A stretch of 21,195 nt of DNA, taken from assembly GCA_964543855.1 (NCBI GenBank), contig CAZJAD010000034.1, forward strand, positions 1 through 21,195, in the 5' to 3' direction. This document shows positions 1 through 6,939 of the stretch, piece by piece (position 1 is the stretch's first letter; every line of letters starts with the position of its first letter). The notes beneath the pieces are model-generated. The model searched no databases, was not told the origin of the DNA, and saw nothing but the letters and a program-made list of their open reading frames with translations. The position numbers and the translations under genes are program-made. The DNA is from CAZJAD01 sp964543855. Lineage in GTDB: Bacteria > Electryoneota > RPQS01 > DYHQ01.

Positions 1-157
1 CCTTCGGAACCTGCATCGCCTTAGCAACATCCACCAGGATTTCGGGTGGCAGGTGCCGGTAGGCTTCCTGCACATCCTGGAGCACCATGATAAGGTTGCT
101 CTCTTTGGGCGGATACTTCGCCAGAATCTCCTGCAACGGTGCCCGCGAGAGAGTCAT
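1..157 (-). CDS. NuoE-like [2Fe-2S] subunit, N-terminal fragment (runs off left edge)
   Basis: The reading frame opens with ATG at 157-155 and continues off the left edge, giving 52 residues. The segment ILAKYPPKESNLIMVLQDVQ, followed by EAYRHLPPEILVDVAKAMQVP, matches the helical N-terminus of the NuoE/HoxE/HndA family (thioredoxin-like [2Fe-2S] proteins); the cluster cysteines would lie beyond the edge. The start overlaps the stop of the upstream gamma-subunit gene as ATGA, and a GGAG lies about 9 nt upstream. Family knowledge: these subunits pass electrons between a flavin/NAD(H) subunit (NuoF type) and iron-sulfur partners. Inference: it serves the adjacent 2-oxoacid:ferredoxin oxidoreductase or an NAD-linked diaphorase encoded further left. 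It could equally be the first gene of a complex I or hydrogenase set. Confidence 0.8.
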   Translation of the reverse strand, partial: MTLSRAPLQEILAKYPPKESNLIMVLQDVQEAYRHLPPEILVDVAKAMQVPK

Positions 158-708
158 CGGGAGGTCTCCATTTTCTTGGTGGCGAGTTCTGCGCCTCGCT
201 TTAGTGCAGCTAAGTTTCCATCAATAAAGGCCGGCTTCTTCTCGAATTCATGGCGAATCGTCTCCTCCACGACTTCGAGAGGCACCACCTTGGAGCAGGC
301 CACATAAGCACCGAGAGCGACCATGTTGGCGCCTTTGGGATTATTAAGTTCGATGGCAATCTGATTACACGGAACCAAGATCTCGGTAATGTCGCTGCGG
401 TTTGAAGTGATCGGGATAAGGGAATTGTTGATAATGATAATGCCGTTCGGCTTGACCGTTGGTGCGAATTTCTCCAGAGAAGGGCGGTTCATCACGACGA
501 GGTGAGTTGGATTGTTGATGACCGGGGATCCGATAGGACGATCCGAGACGACGACCGTGCAATAGGCGGTTCCGCCACGCATCTCCGGACCATAAGACGG
601 AATCCAGACGACTTCCATTCCTTCTTCGAGGCTGGCTTCTGCCAGAAGCTTTCCGGCGCTCATAATCCCTTGGCCACCGAATCCGGCGAATTTCACCTCG
701 ATCTGCAT
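154..708 (-). CDS. korC: 2-oxoacid:ferredoxin oxidoreductase, gamma subunit
   Basis: This 184-residue protein is the normal length for a free-standing gamma subunit. It starts with the diagnostic glycine-rich segment (KFAGFGGQGIMSAGKLLA), followed by the conserved IPSYGPEMRGGTA block near residues 37-49. Family knowledge: the gamma domain completes the alpha/beta/gamma/delta enzyme that oxidises a 2-oxoacid plus CoA to an acyl-CoA, CO2 and reduced ferredoxin in the cytoplasm. Its ATG follows the beta-subunit TGA by one base, and its own TGA overlaps the next ATG (ATGA), so translation is probably coupled through three genes. The substrate (2-oxoglutarate, 2-oxoisovalerate or pyruvate) cannot be settled from this subunit; the symbol follows the Kor naming and VorC/PorG are alternatives. 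Confidence 0.9.
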   Translation of the reverse strand: MQIEVKFAGFGGQGIMSAGKLLAEASLEEGMEVVWIPSYGPEMRGGTAYCTVVVSDRPIGSPVINNPTHLVVMNRPSLEKFAPTVKPNGIIIINNSLIPITSNRSDITEILVPCNQIAIELNNPKGANMVALGAYVACSKVVPLEVVEETIRHEFEKKPAFIDGNLAALKRGAELATKKMETSR

Positions 709-709
709 C

Positions 710-1495
710 TCAGGCCTCTTCCTCCGGTACCTTCAGCTCTCCCAAGGGGTAGTAGGGTACCATGTTGTCCTGAAGCCATTGAGTCGCTTCGATGGGAGTC
801 ATGCCCCAGTTCGTCGGGCAAGTCGAAAGCACCTCCACCAGAGAGAAACAGCGATTCGCTGCCTGATATTGAAACGCCTTGCGTATCGCCTTTTTCGCGT
901 CGATGACAAAGCGTGGAGTGTGCACCGCCACTCGAGCAATGTAAGCCGGTGTCCGCAAGGCTGACAGCAATTCACGCATTCGTATTGGCCACCCGATGCT
1001 CTTTTCATCGCGGCCGAATGGGGAGGTCGTCGTCACCTGACCCGGCAGCGTGGTGGGAGCCATCTGACCTCCGGTCATTCCATAGATCGCGTTGTTCACA
1101 AAAATTGTGGTGAACTTCTCACCGCGATTCGCCGCATGAATGATTTCCGCTGTTCCTATTGAGGCGAGATCCCCATCCCCTTGGTAGGTGAAAACGATGA
1201 GCTCCGGCAGCGAGCGTTTCAGACCGGTCGCAAATGCGGGAGCACGCCCGTGGGCTGCCTCAAGGAAATCGCAATTGAAGTAGTTGTAGGCCAGCACCGA
1301 GCAACCAACGGGAGCCACTCCCACCGTCCGCTCTCGGAGCCCCAGCTCATCGAGAATCTCAGCAACAAGCCGGTGAATGATTCCGTGCGTGCACCCGGGA
1401 CAGTAGTGGGTGATGGCCTCGGTCATCGACTCAGGACGCTCGAAAATTGGATTGGCAGCCATGCGAGAAAGCTCGGTTAGACCAGAACTTGACAT
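710..1495 (-). CDS. korB: 2-oxoacid:ferredoxin oxidoreductase, beta (thiamine pyrophosphate) subunit
   Basis: The protein has 261 residues. The CPGC motif near residues 32-35 supplies cysteines expected to bind a [4Fe-4S] cluster. The GDGDLASIG segment followed by NNAIYGMTGGQ about 30 residues later is the thiamine diphosphate/Mg binding motif (GDG...NN) of this family. It is the catalytic TPP half of the four-subunit enzyme and sits between the alpha gene (29 bp upstream) and the gamma gene (1 bp downstream). No clear Shine-Dalgarno precedes the ATG at 1495; a second ATG at 1462 is possible and would remove 11 residues. The assignment to the KorB/VorA/PorB superfamily is firm, but the exact substrate is not. 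Confidence 0.92.
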   Translation of the reverse strand: MSSSGLTELSRMAANPIFERPESMTEAITHYCPGCTHGIIHRLVAEILDELGLRERTVGVAPVGCSVLAYNYFNCDFLEAAHGRAPAFATGLKRSLPELIVFTYQGDGDLASIGTAEIIHAANRGEKFTTIFVNNAIYGMTGGQMAPTTLPGQVTTTSPFGRDEKSIGWPIRMRELLSALRTPAYIARVAVHTPRFVIDAKKAIRKAFQYQAANRCFSLVEVLSTCPTNWGMTPIEATQWLQDNMVPYYPLGELKVPEEEA

Positions 1496-1524
1496 ACAGT
1501 TATTCGTCTGTGACCACGGATCAT

Positions 1525-2445
1525 CTAAAGCAGCTTGCGGACCTCATCCACCACTTCCTCCGGCGAAGGAACGATGCCGCCTTGGCGTCCATAGAAAGCG
1601 ATTGGCTTGCGTTCGGCAACACCCAGGCGAACATCTTCGATCATCTGACCCATGCTCATTTCTACCGTTAGAAACACGCTCGTTTCCTTGCGGAGTGCAA
1701 TNNNNNNNNNNNNNNNNNNNNNNNNNNNNNNNNNNNNNNNNNNNNNNNNNNNNNNNNNNNNNNNNNNNNNNNNNNNNNNNNNNNNNNNNNNNNNNNNNNN
1801 NGGATCAAGAAACAGCGTCTTGATAAGGTGCGGTTTGCGGCCTTTGCAGCCTGTCGTGGCCCACGCGCTCTTGTCGGGTGGAGTGGTCGTCTTCACCGCG
1901 GAGAAATCCACCGGTTCCATCATCTGACCAATCAGACCGTCACCGATAATCATCACCGGATTGCGATATTTGTCGGCCAGGTCGAAGGCGAGCATCACAT
2001 GCTCCACCGTTTCCTGCACCGTCGACGGCGCCAAAACGAGCAGCCTGTAATCGCCATGACCTCCCCCGCGCGTCGCCTGGAAATAATCACCCTGCGAAGG
2101 CAGGATACCTCCCAATCCCGGCCCATTCCGAACGATATTGACAAAAACTGCCGGCAGTTCCGCCGTCGCGATGTAGGACAGCGCTTCGGACATAAGGCTG
2201 ATGCCCGGGCTTGAGGAACTCGTGAAGACGCGCACTCCCGCCGAAGCTGCACCGAAAATCATGTTGCTGGCCGCGACCTCACTCTCCGCCTGAATGAACA
2301 CTCCACCGACCTCTGGAAGACGCCGCGCCATGTACTCGGCAACTTCTGTCTGCGGTGTAATTGGATAAGCAAAATAGCGGATCCCACCGGCGCGAATCGC
2401 CGCCTCTCCAATCGCTTCACATCCTTTCAGAAGGACTTTTGACAT
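1525..2445 (-). CDS. vorB: 2-oxoacid:ferredoxin oxidoreductase alpha subunit, VorB type (interrupted by assembly gap)
   Basis: The N-terminal 214 residues before the gap carry the pyrimidine-binding alpha-subunit fold, with YFAYPITPQTEVAEY, FIQAESEVAASNM, TSSSSPGISLMSEALSY and the long FQATRGGGHGDYRLLVLAPS block. These are most like subunits annotated VorB (2-oxoisovalerate/branched-chain type). The last 58 residues contain VEMSMGQMIEDVRLGV. The 100 N inside the gene stand for more missing sequence than their length: 272 residues are visible, whereas the family is usually about 350, so roughly 80 residues are hidden. The gene follows the ferredoxin by 19 bp and precedes the TPP subunit. It forms the alpha partner of the cytoplasmic enzyme complex. 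Confidence 0.9.
   Translation of the reverse strand: MSKVLLKGCEAIGEAAIRAGGIRYFAYPITPQTEVAEYMARRLPEVGGVFIQAESEVAASNMIFGAASAGVRVFTSSSSPGISLMSEALSYIATAELPAVFVNIVRNGPGLGGILPSQGDYFQATRGGGHGDYRLLVLAPSTVQETVEHVMLAFDLADKYRNPVMIIGDGLIGQMMEPVDFSAVKTTTPPDKSAWATTGCKGRKPHLIKTLFLDXXXXXXXXXXXXXXXXXXXXXXXXXXXXXXXXXXIALRKETSVFLTVEMSMGQMIEDVRLGVAERKPIAFYGRQGGIVPSPEEVVDEVRKLL
1702..1801. other. Assembly gap, 100 N, inside the alpha-subunit gene
   Basis: A run of exactly 100 N breaks the 2-oxoacid oxidoreductase alpha gene. The round number is typical of a scaffolder default rather than a measured distance. The family length suggests a real gap nearer 240 bp. Confidence 0.98.
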
Positions 2446-2464
2446 CGGTCACCGATCCTGCCGA

Positions 2465-2698
2465 CTAATAGGCAAAGAAACGATAGGAAACGCCATGAGC
2501 ACTAATCTGGATCGCCATGTCTGGGCAAATGATACCACAAATCCGACAGCCAATACACCGCGGTTGATCCACGACTTTGGCGAAGAAGTAGCCCTTCGTA
2601 TTGATCTCCTTCGCCATCTCGATGATCTCTTGAGGACAAGCGCGAACACAAAGCTCGCAGCCTTTGCATCTGTCTTTTTCTATTTGAACCAGAGGCAT
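2465..2698 (-). CDS. korD: 2x[4Fe-4S] ferredoxin, delta subunit of the 2-oxoacid oxidoreductase
   Basis: This 77-residue bacterial-type ferredoxin has two cluster-binding motifs, CKGCELCVRACP in the N-terminal half and CIGCRICGIICP in the C-terminal half. The ATG at 2698 was chosen because GAGG lies 5 nt upstream and the protein then begins MPLVQIEKDRC, as delta subunits do. The frame stays open upstream to a GTG at 2821, but those 41 residues look unrelated to ferredoxins. It leads the operon ferredoxin-alpha-beta-gamma and should accept electrons from the TPP/alpha-beta core and hand them to soluble ferredoxin or to the NuoE-like partner. The KorD/VorD/PorD assignment rests on its position and its two 4Fe clusters. 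Confidence 0.9.
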   Translation of the reverse strand: MPLVQIEKDRCKGCELCVRACPQEIIEMAKEINTKGYFFAKVVDQPRCIGCRICGIICPDMAIQISAHGVSYRFFAY

Positions 2699-2928
2699 GG
2701 ATTCCTCTACGGCGAGTTCGGGTCTGGTTTCTGCGGTTCGCGTTGGGCTCTGCTTGTCAGTCGACCAAAGCCATCGCGCGAGTGCGTGCTGGGCTGATCC
2801 ATCGCAGTCCGCCGCTTCCACGGCGGTAACATGAGGCGGTCGATAGGCAAAATGGGATAAGGGCAGCCGTCGGGCGAGTCTGTCGGAAGCAGTTGGCGTT
2901 CAGCAGCAATAAAAGCCACGGGCACACC
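2699..2928. other. Unassigned stretch between assembly gap and ferredoxin gene
   Basis: These 230 bp lie between the second gap and the ferredoxin start. On the minus strand one frame is open from the gap to a TAG at 2709-2707, 8 bp before the ferredoxin ATG. It begins GVPVAFIAAERQLLPTDS and is rich in Pro, Arg and Asp. A second frame is open to 2757. Neither matches anything I recognise. The first could be the cytoplasmic tail of the transporter or the end of a different gene hidden by the gap; the stop lying just before the ferredoxin Shine-Dalgarno fits an operon neighbour. I assign no function. Confidence 0.4.
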
Positions 2929-3028
2929 NNNNNNNNNNNNNNNNNNNNNNNNNNNNNNNNNNNNNNNNNNNNNNNNNNNNNNNNNNNNNNNNNNNNNNNN
3001 NNNNNNNNNNNNNNNNNNNNNNNNNNNN
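2929..3028. other. Assembly gap, 100 N, at the 3' end of the transporter gene
   Basis: A second run of exactly 100 N, again probably a default spacer. It removes the predicted last membrane helix and stop codon of the POT transporter. Together with the first gap it isolates a 1127-bp contig (1802-2928) whose left placement is supported by the split alpha-subunit gene. Its right placement is not independently supported. Confidence 0.98.
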
Positions 3029-4398
3029 ACAATCCAGGGGTCATGCAAATGCCACAGGACCCGTGTGGCCTCGTCAACCGTGGCTCCAGCCCCGCCGTTC
3101 ATCATGGATGCCATTGTTTCCATGACTCTCTCGCGAGGGACGGCCGCTGCATCGGCGGCGCTCATGCCAAGGTTGCTCACCAGGTACTCACGAGCAAAAT
3201 TTATTTTGCTGCCGAGATTCTCGTAGAGATAGCCGGAAATGAGGTTGCCCAGCGCCCAGCCCACCGCGAACGGAATATTCGAATAGCCCATATAGACGGC
3301 CTTCTTGTCAGGTGGGGCGGTCAGGCCGATATATTCGGAGAACTTCGGGCTGCACCACATCTCGCCGATGGCAAAAACGAAAATCGCGGCCGCAACGACA
3401 AATCCGATGTTCGTGAATCCGCTCGCGAAAAAACCGACGAGTGAAATCACCATGCCGCTGATCAGCGCGATCATGGGGTGGAATTTCCCGGTCAGCCACG
3501 CAATCGGAAGCATGAAGAGGATGATCGCGAAGGAATCGATATTGATCAGCATCTCCGGTTTCACCATGCCGCTTTCGAGCACCAGGCCAGAGCTGATGGC
3601 GCCGAAGAAAGGAGCAATGTCTCTCGAAAACACCCACTCATCGATGAAATTCGGTAACAGATCCCAGAGCTGCATGAACATAAACCAGAAGCCGCTGAAG
3701 ATCCCAAGGAAAATGAGGAAGTTCCTGTCCTTAAGCGTTTTCATCGTCTCGACGAATGTCTCGCCGATGGTTTTTCTCTTCTTGTCTCCAATCTTCTCCG
3801 GTTCTCTATAGAAAACCATGGCCGGGAAGAAGTTGAAAAGTGTCACGCCTGCCGCGCAAAAGAAGACCAATCTGAAATTGGTTTCACCGCGCAAAAGAGC
3901 GGCCAGGACCGGAGCGAGGAACCCCCCGATGTTCACCATCCAGTAGAAAAAGCCCCAGGCGACCGAACTGTTTTCTTCGGTCGATGCTTTGGCGATCGTG
4001 CCCTGCACGGGCGGTTTGAAGATAGCCGTCCCCAGACCAATCAAGCAAGCCGCCAGCAAGCTGCTCCAGAAACCTGACGCAAAAGCAAAGGCCAAGTAGC
4101 CAAGGATGTTGATGGAGAAAGCCACGTAGAGGCTCTTCTTATAACCATATTCATCCGTGAATCCTCCGGATATCATGGGAATCAGGCACTGAATCAGTGC
4201 CCAGATTGTATAGATGAGCCCTTTCTCCGAATACGACAGTCCCAAACCGCCTTCGGCCACAGCGTAGACCATATACAGCGGCGCAATGGCGCGCACACCG
4301 AAAAACGCCAGCCGTTCATTGGCCTCCATCCAGTTGGCAAACCAGAAATTCGGCTTCAAACGCCGAAGTTGAGTCATTACAGGTGCTTTCTTTGCCAA
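3029..4398 (-). CDS. POT/PTR2-family proton-coupled oligopeptide transporter (3' end missing)
   Basis: The visible 456 residues form a multi-helix MFS transporter of the proton-dependent oligopeptide (POT/PTR2) group. Helix 1 carries the ExxER motif (E25-A-N-E28-R29), which family studies link to proton coupling. A PTR2-like signature, FFYWMVNIGG, lies in the N-terminal half. The start is TTG at 4398-4396, because AAGGAGG sits 4 nt upstream; an ATG at 4377 lacks such a site. The frame ends in the gap at LHDPWI, where the last helix would follow. It probably imports di- or tripeptides using the proton gradient. Being upstream of a branched-chain-type 2-oxoacid oxidoreductase, it may feed amino-acid oxidation (inference). 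The exact substrate is unknown. Confidence 0.85.
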
Positions 4399-4617
4399 GA
4401 CTCCTCCTTAAGGTGTGCGATTATCCAAAGCTTCTATTAGGCGTGGCGGATTATTCGGTGAGTCGATGAGGCAGGTGAGGCAAGCGTGCGCACTGCTTTC
4501 CAATCGCCGTTTGAACTACGTTGCCGACTTGTGTCTGCAGCATGCGATCGCCCGTGAAACGGATGCATAAAAAGATGGGATTCTCGTGTCGTGTGGAAGA
4601 TTTGCTGATGCTCAGGG
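4399..4617. other. Intergenic region between gcvH and the POT transporter
   Basis: This 219-bp stretch carries the strong Shine-Dalgarno of the transporter (minus-strand AAGGAGG, within about 4403-4409) and no ORF I can support. A minus-strand GATAAT at 4425-4420 could serve as a -10 element for the transporter, but no convincing -35 lies at the right distance. No clear terminator hairpin follows gcvH. A TGAGGCA heptamer occurs twice in close succession, probably by chance. Confidence 0.4.
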
Positions 4618-4998
4618 TCAGCCGATCAGAGCCCCATAGGCCTCGGGAGTCAGAAGACTGTTCTTTTCCACTTCAAGGTTCGAGACCTTTATCTTGATCA
4701 TCCACCCTTTCCCATAAGGGTCTTGGTTCACCAGTTCGGGTGTGTCGGTCAAGGCAGCGTTGACGGCCTGGATTGTACCTGAAACAGCCGAGTAGAGATC
4801 CGACACAGCCTTCACCGCCTCAATCGTGCCAAAGGCCTTTCCTTGACGCACCTCGTCGCCCACAGCAGGCAGTTCGAGATAGACGACATCTCCCAACTCT
4901 CCCTGGGCATAATCAGTGATGCCGATGGTGGCGATATCGTCCGCTATCCGGACCCATTCATGGTCTTTGGTGTACAGGAGGTCTGACGGAATATTCAT
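4618..4998 (-). CDS. gcvH: Glycine cleavage system H protein (lipoyl carrier)
   Basis: The protein has 126 residues from the ATG at 4998, close to the usual 125-130. It shows the family pattern YTKDHEWVRI, then ITDYAQGELGDVVYLELP, then the lipoyl hairpin GTIEAVKAVSDLYSAVSG with acceptor Lys63, and ends in GKGWMIKI. The ATG at 4998 is preferred because GAGGAA lies about 6 nt upstream; an in-frame TTG at 5022 would add 8 residues but lacks a site. H protein carries the aminomethyl group between the P, T and L proteins of the glycine cleavage system. None of those genes is in the window. In some lineages it also acts as the relay for lipoate assembly. It lies 63 bp after accC on the same strand. 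Confidence 0.95.
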   Translation of the reverse strand: MNIPSDLLYTKDHEWVRIADDIATIGITDYAQGELGDVVYLELPAVGDEVRQGKAFGTIEAVKAVSDLYSAVSGTIQAVNAALTDTPELVNQDPYGKGWMIKIKVSNLEVEKNSLLTPEAYGALIG

Positions 4999-5061
4999 GC
5001 TTTCCTCAGGTGTCGTGCTCAAGTTTCTTTCATGGCAGATTACTGAACTCTCGACTTCAAG

Positions 5062-6432
5062 TCATTTCGCGACGGGCTTGACATTGTTCTCGCGCTCGAC
5101 ATATTCTTCAATCCAGCGCGTATGATACTCACCTCGCTGGAACTCATCGGTGCGGATGACCTTCAGATGAAACGGTATCGTCGTTTCCACACCTTCAATG
5201 ACAAATTCCTGAAGGGCTCGTTCCATGCGATCCACCGCCTCGGCCCGTGTTCGACCCCAGGCGATCAACTTCGCGATCAAACTGTCATAATGTGGAGGAA
5301 TGTCATAACCCTCGTAGACATGCGTGTCGACGCGGATTCCCGGACCACCGGGCATGTGAAATCCAGTCACCTTACCCGGGCATGGAAGAAAATCGCGTCG
5401 GGGATCCTCCGCATTGACTCGGCATTCAATCGCATGACCAAAGGGTTTCAAGTCCTTCTGCCTGAGAGAAACATTCTCACCGGACGCGATCAAGATCTGC
5501 TCTTTCACCAGATCCACGCCTGTCACCATCTCCGTAATTGGATGCTCGACCTGGATGCGTGTGTTCATCTCCATAAAATAGTAGTTGTTATTCTTGTCGA
5601 GCAGAAATTCCATCGTCCCTGCTGTGCCGTACTTGATCGCCGATGCCGCTCGAACCGCCGCCTTACCAATCTCCTCTCGCAGTTCCGCGGACACAGCCGG
5701 CGACGGAGTCTCTTCAATGAGCTTCTGATGACGCCTCTGAAGAGAACAGTCCCGCTCCCCCAGATGGATGGCTTTTCCCTTTCCGTCTCCCAAAATCTGC
5801 AATTCAATGTGTCGTGGTTTTTCGATCAGTTTCTCGATGTACAGTTCGTCGTTCTTGAATCCCGCTTCAGCCTCCGCGCGAGCCATTTCAAACGCCGTTT
5901 CCAAAGCATCCATGTTTCGAACGATCCTCATGCCACGGCCTCCTCCACCGGCAACGGCCTTGATCATCAGTGGCAGTTGGATCTGCTGAGCCGCAGCTTT
6001 AACGGCTTCGAAATCGGCCAGTGGGCCGTCGGAACCCGGAATCACCGGACATCCTGCGGCAGCCATCGCGCGTTTGGCTTCTGCCTTATCCCCCATCGTG
6101 GTAATCACTTCCGGGCTCGGGCCGATGAAAGTGAAGCCGTGGGAAGCGCAGATCTCCGCGAAATCCGCGTTCTCTGCAAGGAAACCGTAGCCGGGATGAA
6201 TCGCATTGGCGTTTGTGATCTCGGCGGCAGAGATGATACTCTGGATATTCAGATAGCTCTGAGCCGGACTCGGCAACCCGATGCAAACAGACTCGTCGGC
6301 GAATTTGACATGGAGAGCTTCGCGGTCGGCCGTCGAAAAAACGGCGACCGTGTTGATTTTCAGCTCGCGACACGCTCGGATGATGCGCATCGCGATTTCG
6401 CCGCGGTTTGCAATGAGAATCTTCTGAAACAT
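5062..6432 (-). CDS. accC: Acetyl-CoA carboxylase, biotin carboxylase subunit
   Basis: This 456-residue protein is the normal length for the ATP-grasp biotin carboxylase. It opens MFQKILIANRGEIAMRIIRA, carries the glycine-rich ATP loop GGGGRGMRIV, the block ERDCSLQRRHQKLIEE and the active-site segment EMNTRIQVEHPITEM. It carboxylates biotin on BCCP using ATP and bicarbonate, the first half-reaction of malonyl-CoA synthesis. The ATG begins 2 bp after the accB stop (TAGCGATG), so the two are translationally coupled. No accA or accD is present; the only carboxyltransferase in the window is the fragment at the right edge. Because biotin carboxylases are shared among acyl-CoA carboxylases, a role with propionyl-CoA is also possible. 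Confidence 0.96.
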   Translation of the reverse strand: MFQKILIANRGEIAMRIIRACRELKINTVAVFSTADREALHVKFADESVCIGLPSPAQSYLNIQSIISAAEITNANAIHPGYGFLAENADFAEICASHGFTFIGPSPEVITTMGDKAEAKRAMAAAGCPVIPGSDGPLADFEAVKAAAQQIQLPLMIKAVAGGGGRGMRIVRNMDALETAFEMARAEAEAGFKNDELYIEKLIEKPRHIELQILGDGKGKAIHLGERDCSLQRRHQKLIEETPSPAVSAELREEIGKAAVRAASAIKYGTAGTMEFLLDKNNNYYFMEMNTRIQVEHPITEMVTGVDLVKEQILIASGENVSLRQKDLKPFGHAIECRVNAEDPRRDFLPCPGKVTGFHMPGGPGIRVDTHVYEGYDIPPHYDSLIAKLIAWGRTRAEAVDRMERALQEFVIEGVETTIPFHLKVIRTDEFQRGEYHTRWIEEYVERENNVKPVAK

Positions 6433-6434
6433 CG

Positions 6435-6905
6435 CTATCGCCCAGTATCGACGCGGAAAAGAACCTGCCCAAACTCCACCGGCTGAGCGTTCTCCGGGAG
6501 TATTTCTATGATCGCACCCGACACTTCCGCCTCGATCTCGTTCATTAGTTTCATGGCTTCAACGATGCAAAGCACGCGGCCAGGCTCGACGTGGTCTCCA
6601 ACAAGGACATAGGGATCAGCATCCGGGGAAGGCGTACGATAAAAGGTGCCGACCATAGGGGATTTGATTTCAACAATGCCGGCCTTGGTGGCCGCAGGCA
6701 GCTCAGTCGGTGCTGCCTGGCCAGGTTCTGCAATGGGCAGATGGGGCGCGCTCGTCTGGAATGGAGGCGCATAGACGACAGTCGGTGCACCATCGCTGCT
6801 GTTCTTGGATATGCGGATCCGGACGCCCTTCTCTTCAATTTCGATCTCGGTGATCGGGCTGTCCTCCACCAGCTTAATGAGGCGCCTTATTTCGCGGATG
6901 TCCAA
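6435..6905 (-). CDS. accB: Acetyl-CoA carboxylase biotin carboxyl carrier protein
   Basis: BCCP with a short N-terminal helical segment (DIREIRRLIKLVEDSPITEI), a Pro/Ala-rich linker over about residues 45-75, and a C-terminal biotinyl domain with VEAMKLMNEIEAEVSG, whose Lys (119 from this start) is the biotin acceptor. I place the start at a TTG at 6905-6903. This gives the canonical MDIR-type N-terminus and has GGAGGT at 6914-6909, although only 3 nt away. The ATG at 6917 would add four residues but has no Shine-Dalgarno and itself lies just before that site. The protein shuttles carboxybiotin between AccC and a carboxyltransferase. It sits between the OmpA-domain gene and accC in one tight run. 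Confidence 0.93.
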   Translation of the reverse strand: MDIREIRRLIKLVEDSPITEIEIEEKGVRIRISKNSSDGAPTVVYAPPFQTSAPHLPIAEPGQAAPTELPAATKAGIVEIKSPMVGTFYRTPSPDADPYVLVGDHVEPGRVLCIVEAMKLMNEIEAEVSGAIIEILPENAQPVEFGQVLFRVDTGR

Positions 6906-6939
6906 AGGACCTCCCATTCGTTAGGTCGCGATTCTTGGA

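Noticed and set aside
2465..2821. A 41-residue N-terminal extension of the ferredoxin from GTG 2821
   Set aside because: The extra residues do not resemble ferredoxins, and a good Shine-Dalgarno precedes the ATG at 2698.
4465..4485. TGAGGCA direct repeat between gcvH and the transporter
   Set aside because: Only two 7-bp copies, with no further periodicity. It is not an array or a recognisable operator.
5122..6486. A 454-codon open frame on the plus strand
   Set aside because: It lies wholly antisense to accC and the end of accB, which are unmistakable. Its translation is rich in Arg, His and Cys with no recognisable domain. It is a shadow of the coding bias.
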